This document shows positions 8,666-17,258 of a DNA stretch of 64,000 bases, in pieces. Every line of letters begins with the position of its first letter. The first letter of the stretch is position 1. Source of the DNA: an uncultured Clostridia bacterium (GTDB lineage: Bacteria; Bacillota; Clostridia; Oscillospirales; Acutalibacteraceae); contig CANRHD010000001.1 of the NCBI GenBank assembly GCA_947630285.1, positions 1-64,000 of the forward strand, in the 5' to 3' direction. The notes under the pieces were generated by a model, which did not search any database, was not told the origin of the DNA, and saw only the letters and a program-made list of their open reading frames with translations. The translations under genes and the position numbers were made by a program.

Positions 8666-11600
8666 CTACAAATTAATCTGCTTTTCCTCTCCCAGAGCAA
8701 AAGAATACAGCAATACTTCGCCCACCTCGCAGGAAAAAATCTGCTCTGCGGCGGTTTTGTAAATTTCAAGCTGTCTGTGATACATTTTAACAAGCTCGTT
8801 ACTGTCCGAAACCCTGTCCGTTTTGTAATCCAAAATTACAGCCTTGCCGTTTTCAAAGAAAGCACAGTCGATTATGCCCTGGACTATTATATTTTCGTTT
8901 TCAAAATCTTCCTCAAGCTCGCCAAAGGCCCTGTTTACGGGCACGCTTATTCTGAATTTCTGCTCCCTTACAACCCTGTCGGCGGCGGCAATTCTCTTAT
9001 ACAGTCCGCTTTCAAAGAACCTGCTTATCACATTAAGCTCTAAGCTTTCCGCCTGCTGTCGGCTGAGCATAGACAGCGAAACGAGCCTTTCCCTTTCCGC
9101 CTCAATATCATCATGCGCCCTTTTAAAATCACAGGTTTCCATAAATTTATGCACGGCGGTACCCTTTTGAGCCGAGGTCATATTTCCCGACTGCATAAAC
9201 TTGGGCACATCGTTTGCAAAGTATTGCATATTGTTCTCAAGCTTATTAAATGCGGAAGCGGCAAGCTTTGAAGCACAGTTTGAAAGTGCGCCGTATTTGT
9301 ATTTATAGCCTGTTTTCTCTTTTATTCTTTTAAGTAATTCACCGTCAACGGGGGCGGTTTCAAAATCGCTTTGCGTATCCCCGGCGGCGGATTTTTCGGC
9401 GTTTTCCCTTATAATTTCAACGCTTAAATCAAAATCCGATCTCTTTTCAACTACCCCGTCATAATTACAGCAATCCCTGAGTGCGCCGGCGTTCGGGTGG
9501 CTTAAAAAGGCCCTGAGCAAAATCTCGGTAAAATTGCGTGAGTTTATAACGGCAACGGGATTTAAGGGCGTTAAAAGGCAGTCGGCAGATGCGTTTTCCA
9601 CCGTTTTATTGACATCTGATACTTCCGAAGTTATAATCAGGCGTTCCCTTGCCCTTGTCAGGGCGACATAAAGCACTCTAAGCTCCTCGGAGCACTCGCT
9701 CTTTTTATTTAGAATCTTTGCCGCCTCATACGGCAGGGTGCTGTATTTTCTGAAAGTCTTTTTATCGTTGATTTTTATACCCATACCGATTTTTTCGTGA
9801 ATAATCAGGCTTTTGGATTTGTCACGCAGAGAGCGTGAACAGTCGGAGAGAAAAACTATGGGAAATTCAAGCCCCTTACTCTTGTGTACGGTCATAATTT
9901 TAACCACATCGGCGTACTCGCTCACCGTTCCGGCAGGCTTAAAGTCAGAGCCGTTTTTCCTCATTCTGTCTATATATCTCATAAAGCCCGAAAGGCCGGA
10001 TTTTCCAAAGCTTTCGTACTGCGAAGCATATTCGAGCAAAAGCAGTAAATTAAGCTTTTTTATCTCACCGTTATTTAACGCCGTTACTATTGAAATGTAG
10101 CCTGAATCCTCGTAAATCGTTCTCAAAAGCTCATGCACGCTTTCAACACAGCTCAGGCTTCTGTACTCGTTATATTTTTCTGTAAAGTATCTGCATTTTT
10201 CACTATCCGATTTTTTAACGGCGTAATAGAGCTCGCTGTCCCTTGAATTAATCCTCAGAAGCGATATTTCGTCGGCAGAAAAGCCGAATATGGGCGACAA
10301 AAGCACGCTTACAAGGTGAATATCCTGCAGGGGGTTATTGATTACCGAGAGCAAAGAGAGCATAACGGAAATTTCGGGGTTATCGAAAAATCCGCTGTCC
10401 TCTTCAAAATATGAGGGTATCTCCCGTTTTTTGAGTTCCTTTAATATAGCAGGCCCGAGCTTTCTCTGCCTTAACAAAACGCAAATATCCTTATACTGAG
10501 CCGTTCTCATGGTCTTTGTGTTCTTATCATAGACCACGGAACCTTTTAGGAGCTCCTCTATTTTATCGGCTATCATCTGCACTTCCGTATATTCGGGGTC
10601 GTTTACGCAAGCGCCGTCAAGCATCAGAAACTCAACGCATTTTTTGTCGCTTTGGGAGTAACAGTCTGCGCCGGGCTTGAGCGATTGGGTATCGTCATAC
10701 TCTATTTCACCGGCCTGTGCGCTCATTACCCGTTCAAATATATAATTTACGGCGTTGAGTATCTCCGGACGGCTTCTGAAATTGCTGTCAAGGCTTAGGT
10801 AATCGGCATAGCCGCAGTTTTTATCCCTCCACTTGCTTATACGCCCCAAAAAGACCTGCGGCATCGCAAGCCTGAAGCGGTAAATACTCTGCTTGACATC
10901 GCCGACAAGGAACATATTTTTTTCATCGTCCGACAGGAAGCTGAAAATTTTATCCTGCGCCTCGTTCGTGTCCTGATACTCGTCAATTAAAATCTCATCG
11001 TACTTTTTTCTAAGCTCAAGGGCGGACTGAGTGGGTTTTCCGTCGCAAACCAAAAGCTTTAACGCAAGATGAACAATGTCAATAAAGTCGTAGCTGTTTT
11101 CCTCCGCCTTTTTTTGATAAAAACGCTTTTTGTATTCAAGCACTACCTCCGTAAACTTGGCGACAACGGGATTTAAAAGCTCAATATCCTCGCAGTATTC
11201 CGCCTCGCTTGCGCTCATAATATCCCTTACCGTATCAATTACGGATTTCATTTTATCCCTGTATTTTTTGGAAAAGAGCTTTTCGGGACAGCTTTTATAT
11301 TCGTCCTTAACGGTGGGAAAGCGCTCGAAAGACAAAGTCTCCAGCAAAACTTTCAGGCTGTCCCATTCCCTCATTCTGCATTTTTCGATTATTGAGTTAA
11401 TTTTTTCTTCGTCGTTTTTTAAAACTATGTAAACCTTTTCAAGTCCCTGGGCGTCACAGGCGTAATTTATTGCCCTGTCAAGCAGTATTTTGGCGTATTC
11501 GGCACAGTCGGAAATTTGGTTTAAAATAATTTCGCCGAACTGCGTGTCCTGCGGTCTTTTCTTTTCGGAATAGACCTTGTTTATATCGTCAAGCCACTTT

Positions 11601-12169
11601 TCGGGCTCCGGATAGGCGTCGGAATTTTTTGCAAAAAGCTTTACGGCGTCGGCAAGAGTATCATCGTTTTTGTCACAGCCGGTAATTTCAAGCAGTCTAT
11701 TAAAATTTTCGTCGGAGTTTTCGTAATACTCTTCAAGCACCTCGTTTACGGCCTCGTTTGATATAAGCTTTGACTCGCTGTCGTCGAGTATTCTGAAATC
11801 GGGTGTAATTGAGAGCTTGCTGAAATTCTCCTTTACAATGTTTCCGAAAAACTGGTCGATAGTACATATATCGGCCAAGGGAAGCATAATTTTCTGCCTT
11901 AAAAGGTTTTTGTCGGTCGGGTTTTCCCTGATTTTTTCATCAAGCGCCCTGCCTATTCTTTCCCTCATTTCGTTTGCGGCGGCACGGGTAAAGGTAACGA
12001 CAAGCAGCCTGTCTATTTTTGCGGCGCTTTTTTCGGAGGAAATTTTGTTTATTATCCTTTCAACGAGAACGGCCGTTTTTCCCGAACCTGCGGCCGCAGA
12101 TACTATGAGGCTCTTTGAAGAAGAGTTGATAGCCTCCTCCTGCGCTTTGGTCCATTCAACTTTGCCCAT
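8666..12169 (-). CDS. addA: ATP-dependent helicase/nuclease subunit A
   Basis: UvrD-type helicase fused to a RecB-like nuclease; with AddB it resects double-strand breaks to load RecA. Motifs in order: Q motif EWTKAQEEAI, Walker A AAAGSGKTAVL, LIDEYQDTNEAQD, VKQSIYRFR, NFRSRPEIL, MTVHKSKGLEFPIVF, and LYVALTRARERL. The C-terminal nuclease motif is IIDCAFFENGKAVILDYKTD. Length (~1167 aa) is normal for the family. The track starts at GTG 12178, but the ATG at 12169 has a better-spaced AAGGA, so it is preferred. It overlaps the end of addB, showing translational coupling. Confidence 0.95.
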   Translation of the reverse strand: MGKVEWTKAQEEAINSSSKSLIVSAAAGSGKTAVLVERIINKISSEKSAAKIDRLLVVTFTRAAANEMRERIGRALDEKIRENPTDKNLLRQKIMLPLADICTIDQFFGNIVKENFSKLSITPDFRILDDSESKLISNEAVNEVLEEYYENSDENFNRLLEITGCDKNDDTLADAVKLFAKNSDAYPEPEKWLDDINKVYSEKKRPQDTQFGEIILNQISDCAEYAKILLDRAINYACDAQGLEKVYIVLKNDEEKINSIIEKCRMREWDSLKVLLETLSFERFPTVKDEYKSCPEKLFSKKYRDKMKSVIDTVRDIMSASEAEYCEDIELLNPVVAKFTEVVLEYKKRFYQKKAEENSYDFIDIVHLALKLLVCDGKPTQSALELRKKYDEILIDEYQDTNEAQDKIFSFLSDDEKNMFLVGDVKQSIYRFRLAMPQVFLGRISKWRDKNCGYADYLSLDSNFRSRPEILNAVNYIFERVMSAQAGEIEYDDTQSLKPGADCYSQSDKKCVEFLMLDGACVNDPEYTEVQMIADKIEELLKGSVVYDKNTKTMRTAQYKDICVLLRQRKLGPAILKELKKREIPSYFEEDSGFFDNPEISVMLSLLSVINNPLQDIHLVSVLLSPIFGFSADEISLLRINSRDSELYYAVKKSDSEKCRYFTEKYNEYRSLSCVESVHELLRTIYEDSGYISIVTALNNGEIKKLNLLLLLEYASQYESFGKSGLSGFMRYIDRMRKNGSDFKPAGTVSEYADVVKIMTVHKSKGLEFPIVFLSDCSRSLRDKSKSLIIHEKIGMGIKINDKKTFRKYSTLPYEAAKILNKKSECSEELRVLYVALTRARERLIITSEVSDVNKTVENASADCLLTPLNPVAVINSRNFTEILLRAFLSHPNAGALRDCCNYDGVVEKRSDFDLSVEIIRENAEKSAAGDTQSDFETAPVDGELLKRIKEKTGYKYKYGALSNCASKLAASAFNKLENNMQYFANDVPKFMQSGNMTSAQKGTAVHKFMETCDFKRAHDDIEAERERLVSLSMLSRQQAESLELNVISRFFESGLYKRIAAADRVVREQKFRISVPVNRAFGELEEDFENENIIVQGIIDCAFFENGKAVILDYKTDRVSDSNELVKMYHRQLEIYKTAAEQIFSCEVGEVLLYSFALGEEKQINL

Positions 12170-15100
12170 CGTTTTCACCGTCCTTCATCAGCTCCGCCAA
12201 CGCTTCGCTGTGGGATAATTTCCTTATTTCCCTTATCTCGTCGCCGTCCTCAAAGTGGCATATACACTTGTAGTCGCAGTTGTCGCACTTTGACGGGTCA
12301 ACGGGTCTTGCCTCTATTTTTCCGTTATGAATACTGTCGCCCGTGTTCACTATGATTTTATCTATTTTTTTATTCAGCCTTTTAAGCTCCTCGGAGGATA
12401 TAAGATTGCCCGAAAGCTCGCCGTCTTTTTTTCTGATTTTTGCCGGTATATAGTAGCCCATAAGGTCTTTTTCCATGGCCTGTGCTATGCTTATATCGTT
12501 TAAAACAATGCCGCTCATTTTATTCTTTTGTCTTTGCATAGACTCTATTTCGGCGGCGCCGGCGTTGCGGTCAAGGGTTGCCGCCTCCGGTTTGGCGGAC
12601 ATATACAGCACTCCGCACGGCACAATTTCACCGTACTTCTCTTTGCCGTTTTTAGCTATGGCAAAAAGGTAAATGAGCATCTGTGTGCTAAGGCCCTCCA
12701 AAACATCGCCGAGCCTGAATGTTTTACCGCCCGTTTTGTAATCCACGACCCTGAGATAATTTTTACCGTCCCTGCCGAGAGTATCGACACGGTCAACGCT
12801 CCCCGTTATTCTGATACTGCCGCCGTCGGAAAGAGCCAAAACATAGGGCTGTATTTCGCTGTCGTTTCTTATGCGAAGCTCAAAATCCGTAGGCACGAAC
12901 TCGCTTATTTTAAACTCCTCGATAAGTCTTTTTAAAATATTAAAGCTCTGCTGTTTGATAGAATAATACTGCTGTAAAAAGCGCTTTGTTTTATTTTGGC
13001 CTCCGCCCATTTTTTCGTTTAAGAAACTATCCAAAATTTCGGAAATTTTGCCGTTGAGTTCATCGTCCGTCATAGCTTCAAGCTCTTTTATATTGTGTTG
13101 CTTGAGCACAACCTCGAAAATTTCATGTATAATACTGCCGCTTAAAAGAGGGTCTACCTCCGCTTCCTTTAAGGGCTCGATTTTAATGCCGTATCTGCAA
13201 AAATATTTAAAAGGACATTCGTTATAAGACTGGATTTTAGAGGCGGACATATTTATATCTATGCCGAAAAGGTCAACCGCATTTTTTTTGTCCTCAATTA
13301 AAAACCGTTTCTTTTTTACGGCGGTTTTCAGCGACTCGACCTTGCCTTTAAACAAACCGTTGTCGGAAAAATAGCGTTCAAGTGTTGAAGAAACCGTGTT
13401 GTTGTATCTGTAGTTTTGGGCAAAGACCTCGAAGGCGGAGTAATCGCTTTCGATTTTATCCTCAGGGGATATTTGCCCGTAATGAAGCTCCCTTACGCAG
13501 GGGAAAATTTCCTTAATTTCTTCGGCAATTACTGATGGGCTTTGGCTTTCTCCGTTATAATCCGACTCGCAGTAAGTCACAAACAGTTTTTTTGTTGCGG
13601 AGGTAACGGTACAGTATGCCGTAAACCTTTCCTCCGTTTGCTTGTATTCGGCGGTTTCTGCAAGCTCTATTCCCGACTCCCTGAGCGCAATTCTGTCCTT
13701 GTCGTTCAAAAGTCCCCGGGTTGAGGGATTGAGCGGAAATACCCCACTGTTTGCGCCGACGACAAAGACATACTTTTTTAAAGCGGTTCTTGTTCTGTCC
13801 GCCGCACCTATCGTGACCTCGTCAAGTCCCCTGGGCAAAGTTCCGAAATCGCTCTTTGAAAGCAGAATTTCAAACAGCTCAAGGTATCTTTTTTCGGTTA
13901 AATTTGTCTGCTTTGAGACAACATAAAGCTTATCAAGCATATCCATGACAAGCGACCAGACAGTTTCCTGTTCTTCGCATAACGCCCGATTGCCGCTTTT
14001 AAAAAGCTTTTGGGCTATTTCCTTTACCCTTTCTCTTATTCCGTTATTTATTAAAAAGTTATATAAAACCGCTGTTTTTTGTTCGGACTGCGCCTGTGAA
14101 AAATCCCTTTTAAAAGCAAGCACGGGAGCGACGGCTCTTTTTCTAAGCTCGTTGAGCTTTTCAAGCTTTAATTTGTCAAAATCGTTAAGCTCTGCGCCGA
14201 AGCCCCTCGGGTTCTCGGTAAAATCCTCCCTCCACTGAGAGGGTATTATTCGCCAAACATAGGCATAGTTTTCAAGCCTTGCCGTCTCCTCCGGCGTAAA
14301 GCCTGCAAGCCCCGATTTCAGGTAGCGCAAAATTGATTGAGTCGAAACGCCGTTACAGGCGATATCAAAAAGGCTTTTCAAAAGCACCACCAGAGGCTGG
14401 CCGTCAACGGGCTGTCGCTTATCCTCATAAAAAGGTATGCCGTATTTTTTGAACGAGGAGGCAAGCTCCCTGTCATAGCTGTCCTTGGAGCGTTCAAAAA
14501 CTATTATATCCCTGCACCTGACATTTTCCTCTCTCATCAGGCGCTTAATATTTTGAGCGACGAACTCACATTCTTCCGCCTTGTTCTTGGCGGACAATAG
14601 GGTTATGCTGTCGGGAATTTCATCTTCAAAGCTCTCCTTTTCAAGCGTGAAAATATTTTTTTCAAGCCTTAGAAGATTTTTATCTATTTCATCAGGACAG
14701 TCGTCCACCGTAACGGGCTTTGCGATTTTCACACCGCATTTTGCGGCGGTTTCTTTGAGCCTGTTGATTTGCCTGTTGACATTCTCAAAGACGGAAAAAT
14801 CGTCATTGAAGCTGTTTTTGTCTGTATTAAAGGCTATGTAGACATCGTCGCTCTGGACTATCGCCTTTTCTATTACCTTGCTTTCCTGCTTGGTAAAGCG
14901 TGTAAATCCGTCAATAATAACCGTCTTGTTTTCAAAGAATTTATAAGTGTTAAAGAGCTCGCAAAGCACATCAAGGCTGTTGTCGTTGTCGTAGTAATCC
15001 TTATCGAGCATTGCGTTGTAAAGCGAAATAATAAGGGTAAGCTCCTCGATTTTACGCTTCAAAGACGACTCCTCGGAATTTGAGGCGTAGTTTTCAAGCA

Positions 15101-15512
15101 TATCTACGGTGACCGAACACTGTTTCAATTCCGTGGCAAACGAAACTAAATTTTCAATAAGCGCAGGTCTTGTTATATACTTTTTGAAAACATCGAGCCT
15201 GTCGCTCAAAGCCTCAAGCGCAAGGCTCATCGTCATCATTTTGACGCCGTCGTCAACCTGCTGTTTTTCGCTGTTAAAAAGCCCTTTTTCCTCCAAAACA
15301 AGCTCGGCAAGTCTTGAGAGGCTGACTACCTCGACGCACAGGGCGTCCTTTGCGCCTACCTTTTCAAGTATCGCCTTTTCCGTTTCATAGGAAAACTGCT
15401 CCGGCACGATAAAAATAAAGCCGTCCTTACCTGATTTTATTTGCTCTGCCGCAAGATTTCTCAAATATTCGGTTTTATTACTTATATTTCTTCCGAAAAC
15501 AAGATTAAGCAT
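12156..15512 (-). CDS. addB: ATP-dependent helicase/nuclease subunit B
   Basis: An 1118 aa partner of AddA. The C-terminal nuclease domain has ITGSVDRVDT ... LRVVDYKTGGK. The expected iron-sulfur Cys set is present: NECPFKYFC near residue 770, and CDNCDYKCIC near the end. The N-terminal phosphate-binding loop reads FGRNISNKT instead of the usual GRSGSGKT, so it is degenerate at the second Gly. The gene starts 20 nt after a GH27 gene and overlaps addA, so a GH27-addB-addA transcript is likely, although the glycosidase has no obvious link to repair. Confidence 0.93.
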   Translation of the reverse strand: MLNLVFGRNISNKTEYLRNLAAEQIKSGKDGFIFIVPEQFSYETEKAILEKVGAKDALCVEVVSLSRLAELVLEEKGLFNSEKQQVDDGVKMMTMSLALEALSDRLDVFKKYITRPALIENLVSFATELKQCSVTVDMLENYASNSEESSLKRKIEELTLIISLYNAMLDKDYYDNDNSLDVLCELFNTYKFFENKTVIIDGFTRFTKQESKVIEKAIVQSDDVYIAFNTDKNSFNDDFSVFENVNRQINRLKETAAKCGVKIAKPVTVDDCPDEIDKNLLRLEKNIFTLEKESFEDEIPDSITLLSAKNKAEECEFVAQNIKRLMREENVRCRDIIVFERSKDSYDRELASSFKKYGIPFYEDKRQPVDGQPLVVLLKSLFDIACNGVSTQSILRYLKSGLAGFTPEETARLENYAYVWRIIPSQWREDFTENPRGFGAELNDFDKLKLEKLNELRKRAVAPVLAFKRDFSQAQSEQKTAVLYNFLINNGIRERVKEIAQKLFKSGNRALCEEQETVWSLVMDMLDKLYVVSKQTNLTEKRYLELFEILLSKSDFGTLPRGLDEVTIGAADRTRTALKKYVFVVGANSGVFPLNPSTRGLLNDKDRIALRESGIELAETAEYKQTEERFTAYCTVTSATKKLFVTYCESDYNGESQSPSVIAEEIKEIFPCVRELHYGQISPEDKIESDYSAFEVFAQNYRYNNTVSSTLERYFSDNGLFKGKVESLKTAVKKKRFLIEDKKNAVDLFGIDINMSASKIQSYNECPFKYFCRYGIKIEPLKEAEVDPLLSGSIIHEIFEVVLKQHNIKELEAMTDDELNGKISEILDSFLNEKMGGGQNKTKRFLQQYYSIKQQSFNILKRLIEEFKISEFVPTDFELRIRNDSEIQPYVLALSDGGSIRITGSVDRVDTLGRDGKNYLRVVDYKTGGKTFRLGDVLEGLSTQMLIYLFAIAKNGKEKYGEIVPCGVLYMSAKPEAATLDRNAGAAEIESMQRQKNKMSGIVLNDISIAQAMEKDLMGYYIPAKIRKKDGELSGNLISSEELKRLNKKIDKIIVNTGDSIHNGKIEARPVDPSKCDNCDYKCICHFEDGDEIREIRKLSHSEALAELMKDGENDGQS

Positions 15513-15532
15513 AATACTACCACTTCAGATAA

Positions 15533-16828
15533 TTATTTTAACAGGTAAAGCTTTGCCGAATGGGGTCTTAGACTTTCTTCGATTTTTTCCGAAACCTCCG
15601 CCGTATCCTCTCTCTTCCAAAGGTCACGCAAAATAAATTTTCCGGATATTTCAAGCTCGTCAAAGCCGACGCCTACGGTTCTCTCCTCATCGCCTGCGTT
15701 AAAAAGCGCAATTATCGTTTTGCCGTCCGGGTTTTCGGCTCTCCAAACGATTGATTTACCGTCGTTTTTCACCGGTCTGCCGCCTTTAGAGCGTTGGTTT
15801 ACCGCCAAAACCTCCTCATTGGTTATAAGGCCGAGCGTCCACTCATCGTTATTCCTCATTTCGCCGCCGAACATCAGAGGCGAACGGAAAATGCACCAGA
15901 GCGTCATCATTGTAATTTGCTCGTCCTTTGTGAACTTTGTATATCTGTTTTTAGCCCCGTGGCATGAACCGTTAATTGAAATATTGCCAAGCGGAAGCAT
16001 GTCGCAGTCCGGCCAACAGCCCTCTGAAACATACCCGTACCATTGCTGTGTTTTTGAGAACATATCGTAAAGCTTGTCCCAATCGTCCCAAAAATCTCCG
16101 GTCAGCCTCCACATATTGGCGTTTTGGCACAGGTGCTGTGCGGCGCTGAGCTGAGCAGGCCCGGGAGAAAGCGAAAGCACAATATCCCTGCCACATTTAT
16201 CAATGGCACGCCTTATCATTTCTATTTCTTCCTTTGCGGAATAGGGATTGTGCGGCTGAAACTCGGTATTGGCTATATCGTCAACCTTTACAAAGTCAAC
16301 TCCCCACTGAGCATACATTTCAAAAATCGAATCATAGTACAGCTGTGCGGCTTCGCACCTTGTATTTACGCCGTACATATCAGTATTCCACGGGCACACG
16401 GAAAAATGATGCGCTATTTGCCTTGCGGTGACATCGGTTCCGAGTATTTTGGTGTTCCTGTGAACCGCCTGACGGGGTATTCCCCTCATTATATGTATGC
16501 CGAATTTTAATCCCATATTGTGTATTCTGTCGGCAATGCCTTTAAAGCCTGCGCCGTTTGCGGCGGAGGGGAAACGATTTTCCGCCGGTATAAGCCTTGA
16601 ATACTCGTCCATACACAGTTCGGTAAAGTTATTGTAATCATTGTCCTTTGCCTTTGGCTCGTACCACTGAATGTCGCACACAACATACTGCCAGCCGTAT
16701 TTTTTAAGCTTATCTCTCATATATTCCGCATTTCCGATAAGCTGTTCTTCGGTTACTGCGGCACCGTAGCAGTCCCAGCTGTTCCAGCCCATAGGCGGCG
16801 TAGGGGCAACTTTATTCTTATCTTTCAT
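15533..16828 (-). CDS. GH27-family glycosidase (alpha-galactosidase-like), cytoplasmic
   Basis: A 431 aa enzyme with the GH27 opening PTPPMGWNSWDCYGA and a TIM barrel followed by a beta-sandwich. The likely nucleophile Asp is in DFVKVDDIAN and the acid/base in RLTGDFWDDW. Both motifs differ from classic alpha-galactosidases (KYDNC; DDCW is replaced by CDIQWYEP), so the exact substrate is uncertain. There is no signal peptide, so it should act on imported oligosaccharides. AAGGAG precedes the ATG. It has its own promoter and leads into addB. Confidence 0.85.
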   Translation of the reverse strand: MKDKNKVAPTPPMGWNSWDCYGAAVTEEQLIGNAEYMRDKLKKYGWQYVVCDIQWYEPKAKDNDYNNFTELCMDEYSRLIPAENRFPSAANGAGFKGIADRIHNMGLKFGIHIMRGIPRQAVHRNTKILGTDVTARQIAHHFSVCPWNTDMYGVNTRCEAAQLYYDSIFEMYAQWGVDFVKVDDIANTEFQPHNPYSAKEEIEMIRRAIDKCGRDIVLSLSPGPAQLSAAQHLCQNANMWRLTGDFWDDWDKLYDMFSKTQQWYGYVSEGCWPDCDMLPLGNISINGSCHGAKNRYTKFTKDEQITMMTLWCIFRSPLMFGGEMRNNDEWTLGLITNEEVLAVNQRSKGGRPVKNDGKSIVWRAENPDGKTIIALFNAGDEERTVGVGFDELEISGKFILRDLWKREDTAEVSEKIEESLRPHSAKLYLLK

Positions 16829-16858
16829 TAAAAATCTCCTTAAACAGTTAATAAACAG

Positions 16859-16887
16859 ATTTTAACACGAATTATTTTAAACTTCAA
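16859..16887 (-). promoter_or_regulatory. Promoter of the GH27-addB-addA transcript
   Basis: On the minus strand TTGAAG (16882-16887) and TAAAAT (16859-16864) are 17 bp apart. They lie about 30 bp upstream of the GH27 start and downstream of the repeat element. Confidence 0.55.
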
Positions 16888-16928
16888 TCATTAAAGCGCA
16901 ATTATATACAAATAAACGGACTAAAAAA

Positions 16929-16956
16929 GAGCAGGCAGAAAATAATCCGCCTGCCC
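16929..16956 (-). terminator. Left copy of the duplicated terminator (element copy 1)
   Basis: On the minus strand, GCAGGCGGA/TCTGCCTGC is followed at once by a TCTTTTTT tract, giving a good terminator for putP read-through. The same 28 bp recurs at 17218-17245 with one mismatch. Confidence 0.75.
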
Positions 16957-17217
16957 CAGTCTGTCGATAAACTGTTTTACGATAACAAAATGCCAAAAGT
17001 TTTTGCCCGTCTTTTTTCAAAAAGACGGTGGGGTCGAGGGGCAACGCCCTCGGCGCAGTCCGCAGACTGCGAAACACACCTATACTCAAAAAAGCGCAGG
17101 AGGGGCGAAAAACAGTCCGGTGGACTGTTTTTCGGTGGGGAACCCTCGCCGGGGGTTCACCATAATCTTACTACTTTTATGCATATTGCCAAGTGAAACA
17201 TACTTTTTCTACACGCT
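16957..17217 (+). repeat. Hairpin-rich intergenic element, copy 1
   Basis: A non-coding 261 bp unit related to 43940-44182. It begins with TGTCGATAAACT, then has four stems: CCGTCTTTTT/AAAAAGACGG (17007-17028), CGCAGTC/GACTGCG (17054-17071), a 13 bp stem CGAAAAACAGTCC/GGACTGTTTTTCG (17106-17134), and GAACCC/GGGTTC (17140-17158). It ends in ATAATCTTAC. The 13 bp stem and the first stem show compensatory changes against copy 2. Small ORFs in the track here (17003-17338 and others) are artefacts. It is flanked by 28 bp direct repeats of a terminator. No transposase is encoded. Confidence 0.8.
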
Positions 17218-17245
17218 GAGCAGGCAGAAAATAATCTGCCTGCCC
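17218..17245. terminator. Right copy of the duplicated terminator (next to putP)
   Basis: GCAGGCAGA...TCTGCCTGC lies 13 nt past the putP stop. A GTAGTTTTTTC tract follows on the plus strand, but there is no T tract on the minus strand. As seen from putP, the functional T tract has been moved to the far side of the element. Confidence 0.6.
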
Positions 17246-17258
17246 GTAGTTTTTTCTT

